64,000 nucleotides of DNA from Mobilicoccus massiliensis (GTDB lineage Bacteria; Actinomycetota; Actinomycetes; Actinomycetales; Dermatophilaceae). Below are positions 41,127-50,311 of the stretch, piece by piece; the stretch's first letter is position 1; each line of letters begins with the position of its first letter. Below the pieces are notes generated by a model, which ran no database searches, was not told where the DNA came from, and worked only from the letters and a program-made list of their open reading frames with translations. The stretch lies in NCBI RefSeq assembly GCF_000826525.2, contig NZ_LN651327.1, forward strand, positions 248,001 to 312,000, in the 5' to 3' direction. A program made the translations under genes and the position numbers.

Positions 41127-42674
41127 CTACCCCGCTGCGGGCGCGTTCGAGCGCCGCATGTGCCGGGGACGTTCGAAGAACAGCGCCGCGATCCAGCCGA
41201 CGAGCAGCACCCCGGCGGGCAGGAGCATCGACTCGGCGAGGGCGTCGGAGAAGGGCCCGGCGACCGCCGCGGGAATCGTTCCCCCACCCATGTGCGGGGC
41301 GGCGCCGCCGCCCGCCGCCGGCAGGTGCGCTGCGATACGGGCCTGCATGAGCGCGGCGATCGCGGCGCTGCCGAGGACCGAGCCGATCTGTCGAGTCGTG
41401 TTGTAGACCCCTGAGCCCGCCCCCGCGAGAGCGGGTGGCAGGTTGCGGCTCGCCGACGTCGACAGCGGCCCCCACACGAACGAGCTCGACGCCCCGAGGA
41501 GGACGGCGTTGAGCAGGATGAGCCACGTCGGCGTGCCGGGCACCATGAGGCGGCTGAGCCAGAACAGGCTGAGCGACCAGCCGAGGATGCCGAGCCCGGC
41601 GAGGATGCGGGGGTGGACGTGGTCGACGAGCTTGCCGGCCGGGCGGGCCAACAGGATGGACATCACGGCCTGCGGCGCGAGCAGCAGGGCCGCACCCGTG
41701 GGAGTGAGTCCGCGCACGGTCTGCGCGTAGATCGTGAACGGGAAGACCATGGCGGTGACCGCGAAACCGACCGTCGTGACCCCGATGTTGGCGAGGGAGA
41801 AGTTGCGGTCGCGAAAGAGGCCCAGCGGCACGAGCGGCTCACGACGCACTCGCGACTGCCACCACACGAAGACGACGAGCAGGACACCGCCCGTGACGAG
41901 CAACGCGGGCACCGAGACGGGTCCGGCGATCGTGCCCCATCCGAACGTCGAGCCCTCCTGGAGGGCGAACACGCCGCAGAAGAGTCCCAGGGCCGACAGC
42001 GCGACGCCGATCCAGTCGAAGCTGTGGGCGTGCGTGGCGAGATCGGGCACGAGCCGCCACGCGAGGACGAGCCCGAGCACGCCCACCGGAACGTTGACGA
42101 AGAAGATCCACTCCCAGCCGAGCCCGTCGATGAGCACGCCGCCGAGGATCGGGCCGACGAGCGTGGCCACGCCGGCCGTGGCGCCCCACAGCGCCATCGC
42201 GGAGCCCCGTCGCTCCGGCGGGAACGTGCGGGTGATGACCGACATCGTCTGCGGCGTCATCATCGACGCTCCGAGGCCCTGGACGACCCGCGCGACGATG
42301 AGCCCGGTGATCGTGCCCGTGAGCCCGCACCACAACGAGGCGGCCGTGAACACGGCGAGGCCGAGGAGGTACATCCGCTTCGGGCCGACCCGGTCGCCGA
42401 GACGGCCGGTGATGAGCAGCGGCACCGCGTAGGCGAGCAGATAGGCGCTCGTCACCCAGAGCACCTCGTTGATGCCCGCGCCGAAGTGCCCCATGAGTGC
42501 CGGCGTCGCGATCGAGACGATGGTCGAGTCGACGAGGATCATGAAGAACCCGAGGACGAGCGCCCACAGCGCCGGCCAGGGGTTCTCGGGCAGACCCTCC
42601 TCACGCATGGGCCCGTGACCAGGTGAGGGTCGGGGCGGCACGGCGCCATCGGTCGGCATCACGTTCTCGGCCAC
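41127..42674 (-). CDS. MFS drug exporter, DHA2 family (EmrB/QacA type)
   Basis: 515 residues, 14 helices. DSTIVSIATPALMGHFGA near 44, LLITGRLGDRVGPKRMYL, RVVQGLGASMMTP, and GPILGGVLIDGLGWEWIFFVNVPVG are typical. Likely exports lipophilic cations or antibiotics. GTG start at 42674 with GGAGGG just before it; an alternative upstream reading reaches 42746. Confidence 0.9.
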   Translation of the reverse strand: MAENVMPTDGAVPPRPSPGHGPMREEGLPENPWPALWALVLGFFMILVDSTIVSIATPALMGHFGAGINEVLWVTSAYLLAYAVPLLITGRLGDRVGPKRMYLLGLAVFTAASLWCGLTGTITGLIVARVVQGLGASMMTPQTMSVITRTFPPERRGSAMALWGATAGVATLVGPILGGVLIDGLGWEWIFFVNVPVGVLGLVLAWRLVPDLATHAHSFDWIGVALSALGLFCGVFALQEGSTFGWGTIAGPVSVPALLVTGGVLLVVFVWWQSRVRREPLVPLGLFRDRNFSLANIGVTTVGFAVTAMVFPFTIYAQTVRGLTPTGAALLLAPQAVMSILLARPAGKLVDHVHPRILAGLGILGWSLSLFWLSRLMVPGTPTWLILLNAVLLGASSSFVWGPLSTSASRNLPPALAGAGSGVYNTTRQIGSVLGSAAIAALMQARIAAHLPAAGGGAAPHMGGGTIPAAVAGPFSDALAESMLLPAGVLLVGWIAALFFERPRHMRRSNAPAAG

Positions 42675-42950
42675 GGACCCTCCGGTTCGTCGATCGTGGC
42701 GGCGATCTACCCCACGACGCAGGAGGCTACGTGTGGACGCCGACAACTCCTACCCGAGCCTGTCCGAGCATCACCCGAGTCGCACGACTCGAACACGCGG
42801 TAACTCACCCCAGAGTTCGGGTTGTGGCGTTCGGCGCGCGAGAGCCCCGTTTCGGGTGGCAGGCTGGGATATCGACGAGAACCCGATTCCGACGCTCGAT
42901 TCCCGGGACCGTGATCGAACGCCGCATTTCTTCCAGACCACGGAGTAGCC

Positions 42951-43703
42951 ATGCGGACCCCATCCCCCCGAAGCGGTGAGAATTCCGATCCCCGCCTCTC
43001 GCTGATGCGCCAGCTCACCGACGTCCTCGCCTCCGGTTACGACGTCTACGAGACCACTTCGGTGCTGCTCGACGGCTGCGTCGAACACACCGCAGTCGAA
43101 CAGGGCGGCATCCTCCTCGCCGACGCCGACGACCGCCTGCAGATCTTCGCGACGACGAGCGACGAGGTCCACACCCTCGAACTCCTCGAGCTCCAGGCCG
43201 ACGAGGGTCCCTGCCTGCTCGCCTATGCCACCGGCGAACGCGTCTCCTACCAGGACGTGCGCACCGAGCGCGAGCGGTGGCCGCGGTTCGTCGAGGCCTC
43301 CGTCGCGGCCGGGATGACCGAGGTGCATTCGCTGCCGATGGGGTTGCGGGAGACGGTCATCGGCGCGGTCAACCTCTTCGTTCCCGAGGGCTCGCACCTC
43401 GAGGAGGAGGACCTCACCATCGTCCAGGCGTTCGCCACGGCCACCGCCCTCGGCATCCTCACCCACCGGGAGCTCGACGAACGGACCCAACTGGCCGAGC
43501 AGCTCCAGGGGGCCCTCGACAGTCGTGTCGTCATCGAGCAGGCCAAGGGCATCCTCGCCGCGCAAGCGGGGATGAGCGTGTCGCACGCCTTCCGGGCGCT
43601 GCGGGCGCAGGCGCGTCACGAACGACGCAGCCTCGCCGACGTGTGTGCGGAGGTGATTGCGGGCGCCACCGGCGAACGCGCGCCGGCCGGCCGCCGAAGC
43701 TGA
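42951..43703 (+). CDS. GAF-ANTAR domain RNA-binding regulator
   Basis: 250 residues. GAF-type sensor domain at about 40-165 (GGILLADADDRLQIFATTS, DEGPCLLAYATGERV, REPETVIGAVNLFVPEG-type stretch) followed by ANTAR at about 185-240: SRVVIEQAKGILAAQAGMSVSHAFRALRAQARH. ANTAR proteins bind tandem hairpins in leader RNAs to prevent termination; the GAF part senses a small ligand. Common in actinobacteria. Confidence 0.9.
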   Translation: MRTPSPRSGENSDPRLSLMRQLTDVLASGYDVYETTSVLLDGCVEHTAVEQGGILLADADDRLQIFATTSDEVHTLELLELQADEGPCLLAYATGERVSYQDVRTERERWPRFVEASVAAGMTEVHSLPMGLRETVIGAVNLFVPEGSHLEEEDLTIVQAFATATALGILTHRELDERTQLAEQLQGALDSRVVIEQAKGILAAQAGMSVSHAFRALRAQARHERRSLADVCAEVIAGATGERAPAGRRS

Positions 43704-43838
43704 GCACTCGCCCCGCGTCGGGCGTGACGCGGTGTCCACGAAGCGAAATGGGTGTCTTGCGCCCTAAGTTCGCTTCTGGCAGCCTCGTCGGCAGGTACCC
43801 AGGACCCCGGTATCCCCCTCGAGGGTCCGGAGTGCCCT

Positions 43839-44939
43839 GTGTCCTTCTTCTCTGCCGCGTCGCTGCGCGCATCCTCAGCGCCCCGGTCGCCAAACCGGCC
43901 CGTGCGCGTGCTCGTCACGGGCTGGGCGGGGCTCGAGCACGGTGAGGCCACTGCCGGCGATGTGCTCGCGATCGAGACCGTCTCCCGTCGTCTCGACGAG
44001 GAGCGGATTCCGCACGACATCGCCCTCAGCCGTGTCATGCACCGCCCGGGCACCCTCGTCCTCGCCGACGTGGACCCCACCGCGTACACCGACCTCGTCT
44101 TCGTCTGCGGGCCACTGACCGGCCCTCCCGTCGCCGAACTGGCCGAGCGCTTCGAGCACGCCCGCCGCCTCGCGGTCGGCGTGAGCGTCATGACCCGCGC
44201 TGACGCCTGGGCCGGCGGCGGTGAGGATCCGGAGAGCGGTGAGGTACGCGACGTCTCCGAGCTGTTCGACGTCGTCATCCCCCGTGATCGCGGTGGCCCG
44301 ACGGTCGCTCGGCGCGATCTCGCCGCCGTGCGCCCCGCCGGCTCCGAGCGGCCCGTCCCCGTCGTCGGGGTCGTCCTCACCACCGGCCAGGGCGAGTACG
44401 GAGCGCGGCGACGTCACGAGGACGTCGCGGCGCGCCTCGAAGCGTGGGCCGGTGACCTCGATGTCGCTCGGGTGCCGCTCGACACCCGCCTCGATCCCCG
44501 GGACTGGCGGCTCGCCGCGACCCCGGCCCAGCTCGAGGCCGTCGTCGCGCGCCTCGACGTGGTCGTGACCATGCGTCTGCACGGCCTGATCCTCGCGCTG
44601 CGGGCCGGCGTGCCCGCGCTGGCCGTCGACCCCGTCGCGGGCGGTGGCAAGGTCAGCGCCCAGGCCCGCGCCTGGGAATGGCCGTCGCTGCTCGGCGCGG
44701 ACGAGCTCGACGACCGCTACCTCTCCGAGCATCTCGGCTGGTGCCTGTCGGGTTCCGGTCGGGCCGCCGCCGCGCAGTGTCGCGACGCGATCGCCACGGG
44801 TGCGATCGACGGCTCCGAGCTGCTCGACCCCCTCGTCGACGCCCTCACCGCCGACCGTCCCACCGGCGGTGCATCCCTACTTCGCCGCCGAGCCGCGAAG
44901 GGATCTGACCACGCCGCAACTCACCTGGAGGTCCGATGA
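43839..44939 (+). CDS. Polysaccharide pyruvyl transferase family protein
   Basis: 366 residues. RVLVTGWAGLEHGEATAGDVLAI near 23 and VVVTMRLHGLILALRAGVPALAVDP in the C-terminal half fit the PS_pyruv_trans fold. Such enzymes transfer pyruvate as a ketal to glycans. GTG at 43839 is taken as start, with GGAG upstream; a reading from 43752 is possible. First gene of the glycan cluster and coupled by ATGA to the next. Confidence 0.75.
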   Translation: MSFFSAASLRASSAPRSPNRPVRVLVTGWAGLEHGEATAGDVLAIETVSRRLDEERIPHDIALSRVMHRPGTLVLADVDPTAYTDLVFVCGPLTGPPVAELAERFEHARRLAVGVSVMTRADAWAGGGEDPESGEVRDVSELFDVVIPRDRGGPTVARRDLAAVRPAGSERPVPVVGVVLTTGQGEYGARRRHEDVAARLEAWAGDLDVARVPLDTRLDPRDWRLAATPAQLEAVVARLDVVVTMRLHGLILALRAGVPALAVDPVAGGGKVSAQARAWEWPSLLGADELDDRYLSEHLGWCLSGSGRAAAAQCRDAIATGAIDGSELLDPLVDALTADRPTGGASLLRRRAAKGSDHAATHLEVR

Positions 44940-46582
44940 CCACGTCCACCGGCGCCTTTCTCGGCATCAACGCCGTGTTCCACGACTCGGCCGCGGCGCT
45001 CGTCGTCGACGGACGGGTCGTCGCCGCGGCCGAGGAGGAGCGCTTCAGCCGTCGCAAGCACGCCAAGGACCCCGTGCCGTTCTCGGCGTGGGAGTTGCCG
45101 GTGCTCTCGGCACGGTGGTGCCTGGCGGAGGCCGGGCTGGAACCGAGCGAGCTCGACGGCGTCGGCTACTCCTTCGACCCCGCCCTCGCCGTGCCGCGGC
45201 CGGACGACCCGTTCGACCCCATGCGGATCGACTACGCCCGCCGGGCCCCGGGATTCCTCGCCGAGGCACTGCCCGGCCTCGACGAGCAGCGCGTGCGGTT
45301 CGTCGAGCACCACGTCGCCCACGCGGCATCGGCGGGACTCGCCGGCCCGTGGCGCGACGCGGCCGTGCTCGTGGCCGACGGCCGCGGCGAGCGACACTCC
45401 CACCTCGTCGGCCGCTACACCGACGGCGAGCTCGAGATCCTCGCGCGTCAGGAGCTGCCCGACTCCCTCGGGCTCGTCTACGAATCGCTCACGGCCCACC
45501 TCGGATTCCGGCGGTCCAGCGACGAGTTCAAGGTCATGGCCCTCGCCTCCTACGGCGAGCCGCGGTTCCTGCCCGAGGTGCGGGAGGCCGTGCACGGCAC
45601 GGGTGACGGTGGGTTCCACGCGCGGGTCCCGGACTGGAACAGGTGGGCCTCCTCCTGGGACGCGCTCGGCGCCTGGGCCCCCGAGCACGCCGACCTCGCG
45701 GCGTCGGTCCAGGCCGCGCTCGAGGAGTCACTGCTCGACGTCGCCACCTGGCTGCACGAGCGCACCGGCGAGCGTCGGCTCGTCATGGCCGGCGGCACAC
45801 TGCTCAACTGCGTCGCGAACTCGCGGATCTGGCGCGAGTCACCGTTCGAGGAGATCTGGGTGCAGCCCGCGGCCGGCGATTCCGGCACCGCACTCGGCAG
45901 CGCTCTCGCCCTCGCCCGCGAACGGGGCCGCACGGCCGACGGTGACCTGGGCGCGACACTCGGACGCGGATGGAGCGACGCCGAGCTCGCCGACGCCCTG
46001 CGCACGGCGCACATCCCGTTCACCACCCCCGACGACCTCGCCGACCAGGTCGCCGACGTCCTCGCCGCAGACGGGGTCGTCGCATGGTTCGACGGCCGCA
46101 GCGAGTTCGGGCCGCGGGCCCTCGGGCACCGCTCGCTCATCGCCGATCCTCGCGGTGACGGCAACCTCGACCGGCTCAACGCGATCAAGGGACGCGAGCG
46201 GTTTCGACCCGTCGCGCCGATGGTCCTCGACGACCGGGCCCGCGAGATCTTCACCGGCGGCCCGCTGCCGAGCCCCTACATGCTCTTCGTGCACGACGTC
46301 GCCCCGCACTGGCGCGAGCGCATCCCGACCGTCACCCACGTCGACGGCACCGCCCGCGTGCAGACCGTCGAGCGGGACACCCCGGTCGGCGCGCTGCTGA
46401 AGGCCTTCGACGAGCGCACCGGGGTGCCCGTCGTCGTCAACACGAGCCTCAACACCGCCGGGCGGCCCATGGTCGACGACCCCCGCGACGCGCTCGAGCT
46501 GTTCGGCTCGGCGCCCGTGGACGTCCTCGTCCTCGGCCCCCACCTCGTCCGCCGCGCCCACGTCTTCGAGGAGGACCGATGA
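44936..46582 (+). CDS. Carbamoyltransferase, NodU/CmcH family
   Basis: 548 residues. N-terminal domain: LGINAVFHDSAAALVVDGRVV and EEERFSRRKHAKDP, then HHVAHAASA. C-terminal YrdC-like part: MAGGTLLNCVANSRI, EFGPRALGHRSLIADPR, RFRPVAPMVL, and VVVNTSLN. It forms carbamoyl-adenylate from carbamoyl phosphate and ATP and moves it to a hydroxyl, here probably of a sugar. ATGA overlaps with both neighbours. Confidence 0.92.
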   Translation: MTTSTGAFLGINAVFHDSAAALVVDGRVVAAAEEERFSRRKHAKDPVPFSAWELPVLSARWCLAEAGLEPSELDGVGYSFDPALAVPRPDDPFDPMRIDYARRAPGFLAEALPGLDEQRVRFVEHHVAHAASAGLAGPWRDAAVLVADGRGERHSHLVGRYTDGELEILARQELPDSLGLVYESLTAHLGFRRSSDEFKVMALASYGEPRFLPEVREAVHGTGDGGFHARVPDWNRWASSWDALGAWAPEHADLAASVQAALEESLLDVATWLHERTGERRLVMAGGTLLNCVANSRIWRESPFEEIWVQPAAGDSGTALGSALALARERGRTADGDLGATLGRGWSDAELADALRTAHIPFTTPDDLADQVADVLAADGVVAWFDGRSEFGPRALGHRSLIADPRGDGNLDRLNAIKGRERFRPVAPMVLDDRAREIFTGGPLPSPYMLFVHDVAPHWRERIPTVTHVDGTARVQTVERDTPVGALLKAFDERTGVPVVVNTSLNTAGRPMVDDPRDALELFGSAPVDVLVLGPHLVRRAHVFEEDR

Positions 46583-48315
46583 GCTTCTCATCGCACGAAA
46601 CGGACGCCTCCGCCACCGCGGACACCGGTACCGACCTCGCGCTCCTGCGGTACTCGGTCGTCGTCCCGACCGTCGGGCGCTCGGGGCTGCGCCGCGTGCT
46701 CGACGCGCTCGCGCACCAGCAGGCCACGGAGGACGAACGGCCCGCCGGGGTGATCGTCGTCGACGACCGCCCCACGCCCCACGACCCTCTGGACCTGTCG
46801 GAGTTCGAGGCCGACCTGCCGCTGCGGATCGTCCTCGGCCACGGGCGGGGACCCGCTCACGCCCGTAACCGCGGCTGGCGGCTGACGACGACGCCGTGGG
46901 TCGCGTTCCTCGACGACGACGTCGAGCCCGCGCCGACGTGGTGCACCGAGCTCGTGCGTGACCTCCGGGCCTGCGAGGCCGGCACCGCCGCGACGGCGGC
47001 CCGGCTCCGCGTCCCCGTGCCCTCGCACCGCAGGCCCACGGACTGGGAGCGCAACACCGCCGGGCTCGCGCAGGCTCGGTGGGCGACGGCCGACATGGCC
47101 TTCCTCCGTTCGGCGCTCGTCGACGTGCACGGGTTCGACGAGCGGTTTCCGCGAGCGTTCCGTGAGGATGCCGACCTTGCCCTCCGGTTGCGCCGGGCCG
47201 GGTGGCGGCTCGCGGTGGGGGACCGCGTGATGGTTCATCCCGTCCGCGAGGCCGACATGTGGGTGAGTGCCCGCGTCCAGGCCGGTAACGCCGACGACGC
47301 GCTCATGCGCCGCCTGCACGGACCGACGTGGCACGACGACGCAGAGGCTCCGGCAGGGTGGTTCGCGCGTCACGTCGCCACCGTCGTCGCCGGCGCCGCC
47401 GGGCTGATCGCGCGCGCAACCGCCGCCGGACTCGCCTCCTCCGAGGGGCCGAAGGCGCGCCAGGCCGCTCGGTTCCTGCGCAGGATCGGCCTCGCCGGAG
47501 TCCTCGCCTGGGTCGCGGCGACCGCCGCGTTCTTCGCCCACCGGATGCGACCCGGCCCGCGCCCCGGCGACGACGGTTACGGACGCGAGGTCGCGACCAT
47601 GGCGGCGACGAGCGTCCTCATCCCCCCGCTCGCCGTCACCCACCGGGTGCGAGGCGCCCTCACCCACCACGACGCCGAACCGTGGCCACCCGCACCGCGA
47701 GCGATCCTCTTCGACCGCGACGGCACACTCGTCCACGACGTGCCGTACAACACGCGCCCCGAGGCGGTGCGTCCGGTCGCGAGCGCGACCCATGCCCTGA
47801 CCGCGGCACGCAAGGCCGGTCTCGCCCTCGGAGTCGTCAGCAACCAGTCGGCCATCGGACGCGGACTCGCCACGGCCCGCCAGGTCGACGCCGTCGACGA
47901 ACGGGTGTGGGAGTTGCTCGGCCCGTTCGACACCTGGCAGCGCTGCCCGCACGCGCCCGAGGACGGCTGCCCGTGCCGCAAGCCGGCCGCCGGGCTCGTC
48001 GAGGCCGCCCTGTGCGAGCTCGGCCTCGAACCGTGGGAGTGCGTCGTCATCGGCGACATCGGCGCGGACGTCGAGGCGGCGCTCGCCGCCGGTGCCACGC
48101 CGATCCTCGTCCCGACCGCGGAGACCCGCGTCGAGGAGGTCGCCGACGCGCCGTTCGTGGCGAGCACGCTCGCCGATGCGGTCGACTTGGCGCTCGACCT
48201 CACCCGGCCGGCGCTCGGGCCCGAGATCGCCACCCCGCCCCCGCCGGCGCCCGCGCACCCGGCCGTCGTGGGTGAGGGCGAGAGCGTGGACGAGAGTGCG
48301 GGGGAGTCCGGATGA
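46579..48315 (+). CDS. Fusion of GT2 glycosyltransferase and GmhB-type HAD phosphatase
   Basis: 578 residues. N-terminal GT2 domain: YSVVVPTVGRSGLRRVL near 25, VDDRP, ARNRGW, FLDDDVEPAP (DXD-type), and DERFPRAFREDADLALRLR. A short membrane segment lies near 310. Residues about 370-560 are a HAD-IIIA phosphatase: ILFDRDGTLVHDVPYN, VSNQSAIGRG, CPHAPEDGCPCRKPAAGLV (zinc Cys loop as in GmhB), and VIGDIGADVEAA. GmhB removes the 7-phosphate of heptose 1,7-bisphosphate. ATGA overlaps on both sides. Confidence 0.88.
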   Translation: MSFSSHETDASATADTGTDLALLRYSVVVPTVGRSGLRRVLDALAHQQATEDERPAGVIVVDDRPTPHDPLDLSEFEADLPLRIVLGHGRGPAHARNRGWRLTTTPWVAFLDDDVEPAPTWCTELVRDLRACEAGTAATAARLRVPVPSHRRPTDWERNTAGLAQARWATADMAFLRSALVDVHGFDERFPRAFREDADLALRLRRAGWRLAVGDRVMVHPVREADMWVSARVQAGNADDALMRRLHGPTWHDDAEAPAGWFARHVATVVAGAAGLIARATAAGLASSEGPKARQAARFLRRIGLAGVLAWVAATAAFFAHRMRPGPRPGDDGYGREVATMAATSVLIPPLAVTHRVRGALTHHDAEPWPPAPRAILFDRDGTLVHDVPYNTRPEAVRPVASATHALTAARKAGLALGVVSNQSAIGRGLATARQVDAVDERVWELLGPFDTWQRCPHAPEDGCPCRKPAAGLVEAALCELGLEPWECVVIGDIGADVEAALAAGATPILVPTAETRVEEVADAPFVASTLADAVDLALDLTRPALGPEIATPPPPAPAHPAVVGEGESVDESAGESG

Positions 48316-49355
48316 CCCGCCTGCTCGCCGTCCGCCTCGACGCGGCCGGGGACATGCTGCTCACCGGCCCCGCGATCCGCGCGCTCCGACGCGGCTCGAG
48401 CCACGTCGACGTGCTCGCCTCGCCGGCCGGAGAGGCCGCCGCTCGGCTGCTGCCCGAGGTCGCCGACGTACTCGTCTTCGACGCGCCCTGGTCGGGGTAC
48501 GCGCCGCCCGCCGTCGACGCCGACGCGACGCGCGCCCTCGTCGCCGACCTCGACCGTCGCCGCTACGACGGCGCGGTGATCTTCACGTCCTTCCACCAGA
48601 GCCCGTTGCCGATGGCGATGCTGGCCCGCCTCGCGGGCATCGGGTTCGTCGCGGCGACGAGCGAGGACTACCCCGGCTCGCTGCTCGACGTCCGCCACCG
48701 CCGCGCGGCCCCACCCGGCGGAGGGCACGAGGTGGAGGCCATGCTCGACCTCGCCGAGGCCGCCGGAGCCCCACCCCGGCGCAATGCGGAGGACCGCCGG
48801 CTCGCCGTGCGCCGCCCACTGCCCGCGTTGCCGGGATCGGTCGACGCCCTGCCCGGGCCGTACGTCGTCGTCCACCCGGGGGCGTCGGTGCCGTCACGCT
48901 CGCTGAGCGGTGGCCACGCCCGCGCGATCGTCACCGCCCTGCGGGTCGCCGGGCGCCGCGTCGTCGTCACGGGTGCTCCCACCGACCGGGCGCTCTGCGC
49001 GGAGGCCGCGGCCGTGGACGGTGTCGTCGACCTCTGCGGCGCCACGGACCTGGCCGGTCTCGCCGCGGTGCTCGACGCCGCGTCCTGCCTGGTCGCGGGC
49101 AACACCGGGCCCGCCCACCTCGCCGCCGCCGTGGGAACGCCGGTCGTCTCGTTGTTCTCCCCGGTCGTCCCCGCGTCGCGGTGGGCGCCCTACGGCGTCG
49201 ACGTCGTCCTCCTCGGCGACCAGCACGCCCCCTGCCGCGACACCCGCGCCCGCGAGTGCCCGGTGCCCGGCCATCCCTGCCTCTCGGGCGTCGACCCCCG
49301 CGACGTCGTCGCGGCCGTCGCGGACCTCACGACCTCCGACGACAAGGCGGCCTGA
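48312..49355 (+). CDS. GT9 family glycosyltransferase, heptosyltransferase-like
   Basis: 347 residues. LAVRLDAAGDMLLTGPAIRALRR at the start, VVVHPGASVPSRSLSGGHA near 180, and AGNTGPAHLAAAVGTPVVSLFSPVVPASRW: the GT9 pattern of ADP-heptose-using LPS transferases. The presence of an ADP-heptose route in the same operon supports heptose transfer. The stop overlaps the next start by one base (TGATG). Confidence 0.85.
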   Translation: MTRLLAVRLDAAGDMLLTGPAIRALRRGSSHVDVLASPAGEAAARLLPEVADVLVFDAPWSGYAPPAVDADATRALVADLDRRRYDGAVIFTSFHQSPLPMAMLARLAGIGFVAATSEDYPGSLLDVRHRRAAPPGGGHEVEAMLDLAEAAGAPPRRNAEDRRLAVRRPLPALPGSVDALPGPYVVVHPGASVPSRSLSGGHARAIVTALRVAGRRVVVTGAPTDRALCAEAAAVDGVVDLCGATDLAGLAAVLDAASCLVAGNTGPAHLAAAVGTPVVSLFSPVVPASRWAPYGVDVVLLGDQHAPCRDTRARECPVPGHPCLSGVDPRDVVAAVADLTTSDDKAA

Positions 49356-50305
49356 TGCGCATCCTCCTCTGGCACGTCCACGGCTCCTGGGCCACCTCGT
49401 TCGTCCAGGGCGCCCACACCTACGTCATGCCCGTGCTACCCGATCGTGGGCCCGACGGCCGCGGCCGCGCTCGCACGTGGGACTGGCCGGATTCGGTGAT
49501 CGAGGTGAGTCCCGAGCAGCTCGCCGACGAGCGCCCCGACATCGTCGTCCTCCAGCGCCCGCACGAACTCGATCTCGTCCGCCGCTGGACGGGGCTCGAA
49601 CCCGGCCGTGACGTTCCCGCCCTCTACATCGAGCACGACGCCCCCCACCCCAGCCCGGCCGAGAGCCGGCACCCCTTGGCGGATCGCGCCGACATCCCCG
49701 TCGTCCACGTCACCCACTTCAACCGCCTGATGTGGGACTGCGGCGACGCACCCACCGCCGTGCTCGAACACGGCATCCCCGACCCCGGCCACCGCTACAC
49801 CGGTGCCGAGGAGTCGCTCGCCGTCGTCGTCAACGAACCGGTCCGACGTGGCCGGATCGCCGGTACCGACCTCGTCCTGACGCTCTCGCACGCCCTGCCG
49901 CTCGACGTCTACGGGATGGGGATGACCCCCCTCGAGAGCGCCGCGCCCCACCTCGTCGGCCACACCCACGACGACCTGCCCCAACACGAGCTGCACACCC
50001 GCCTCGCCGCTCACCGCGCGTACCTGCACCCCTACCGCTGGACCAGTCTCGGCCTCTCTCTTCTGGAGGCCATGACGCTGGGGCTCCCCGTCCTCGCCCT
50101 CGCCACGACCGAGGCCCCGTTCGCGGTGCCGGCCGCGGCCGGCCTCGTCACCAACGATCTCGACCGCCTCGCCGCCCAGGCACGCACGTGGCTCGACGAC
50201 CCCGACGCGGCCGCCGCCGCCGGGCGCGAGGCCCGCACCCACGCCCTCGCCCACTACGGGCTCGACCGCTTCCTGCGCGACGTCGATCTCCTCCTCGAAA
50301 GGTAG
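49355..50305 (+). CDS. Glycosyltransferase, GT-B fold
   Basis: 316 residues. LLWHVHGSWATSFVQGAHTY start, then VVLQRPHELDLVRRWTG and ALYIEHDAPHP, and a C-terminal GT-B region PYRWTSLGLSLLEAMTLGLPVLALATTEAPFAVP. The nucleotide-sugar domain pattern fits GT4-like enzymes. Donor unknown. Confidence 0.78.
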   Translation: MRILLWHVHGSWATSFVQGAHTYVMPVLPDRGPDGRGRARTWDWPDSVIEVSPEQLADERPDIVVLQRPHELDLVRRWTGLEPGRDVPALYIEHDAPHPSPAESRHPLADRADIPVVHVTHFNRLMWDCGDAPTAVLEHGIPDPGHRYTGAEESLAVVVNEPVRRGRIAGTDLVLTLSHALPLDVYGMGMTPLESAAPHLVGHTHDDLPQHELHTRLAAHRAYLHPYRWTSLGLSLLEAMTLGLPVLALATTEAPFAVPAAAGLVTNDLDRLAAQARTWLDDPDAAAAAGREARTHALAHYGLDRFLRDVDLLLER

Positions 50306-50311
50306 ACCGCC

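Noticed and set aside
46588..48258. 556-codon - strand frame opposite the GT2-GmhB fusion
   Set aside because: Arg/Gly-rich shadow reading; the + strand gene has both domain signatures and ATGA overlaps.
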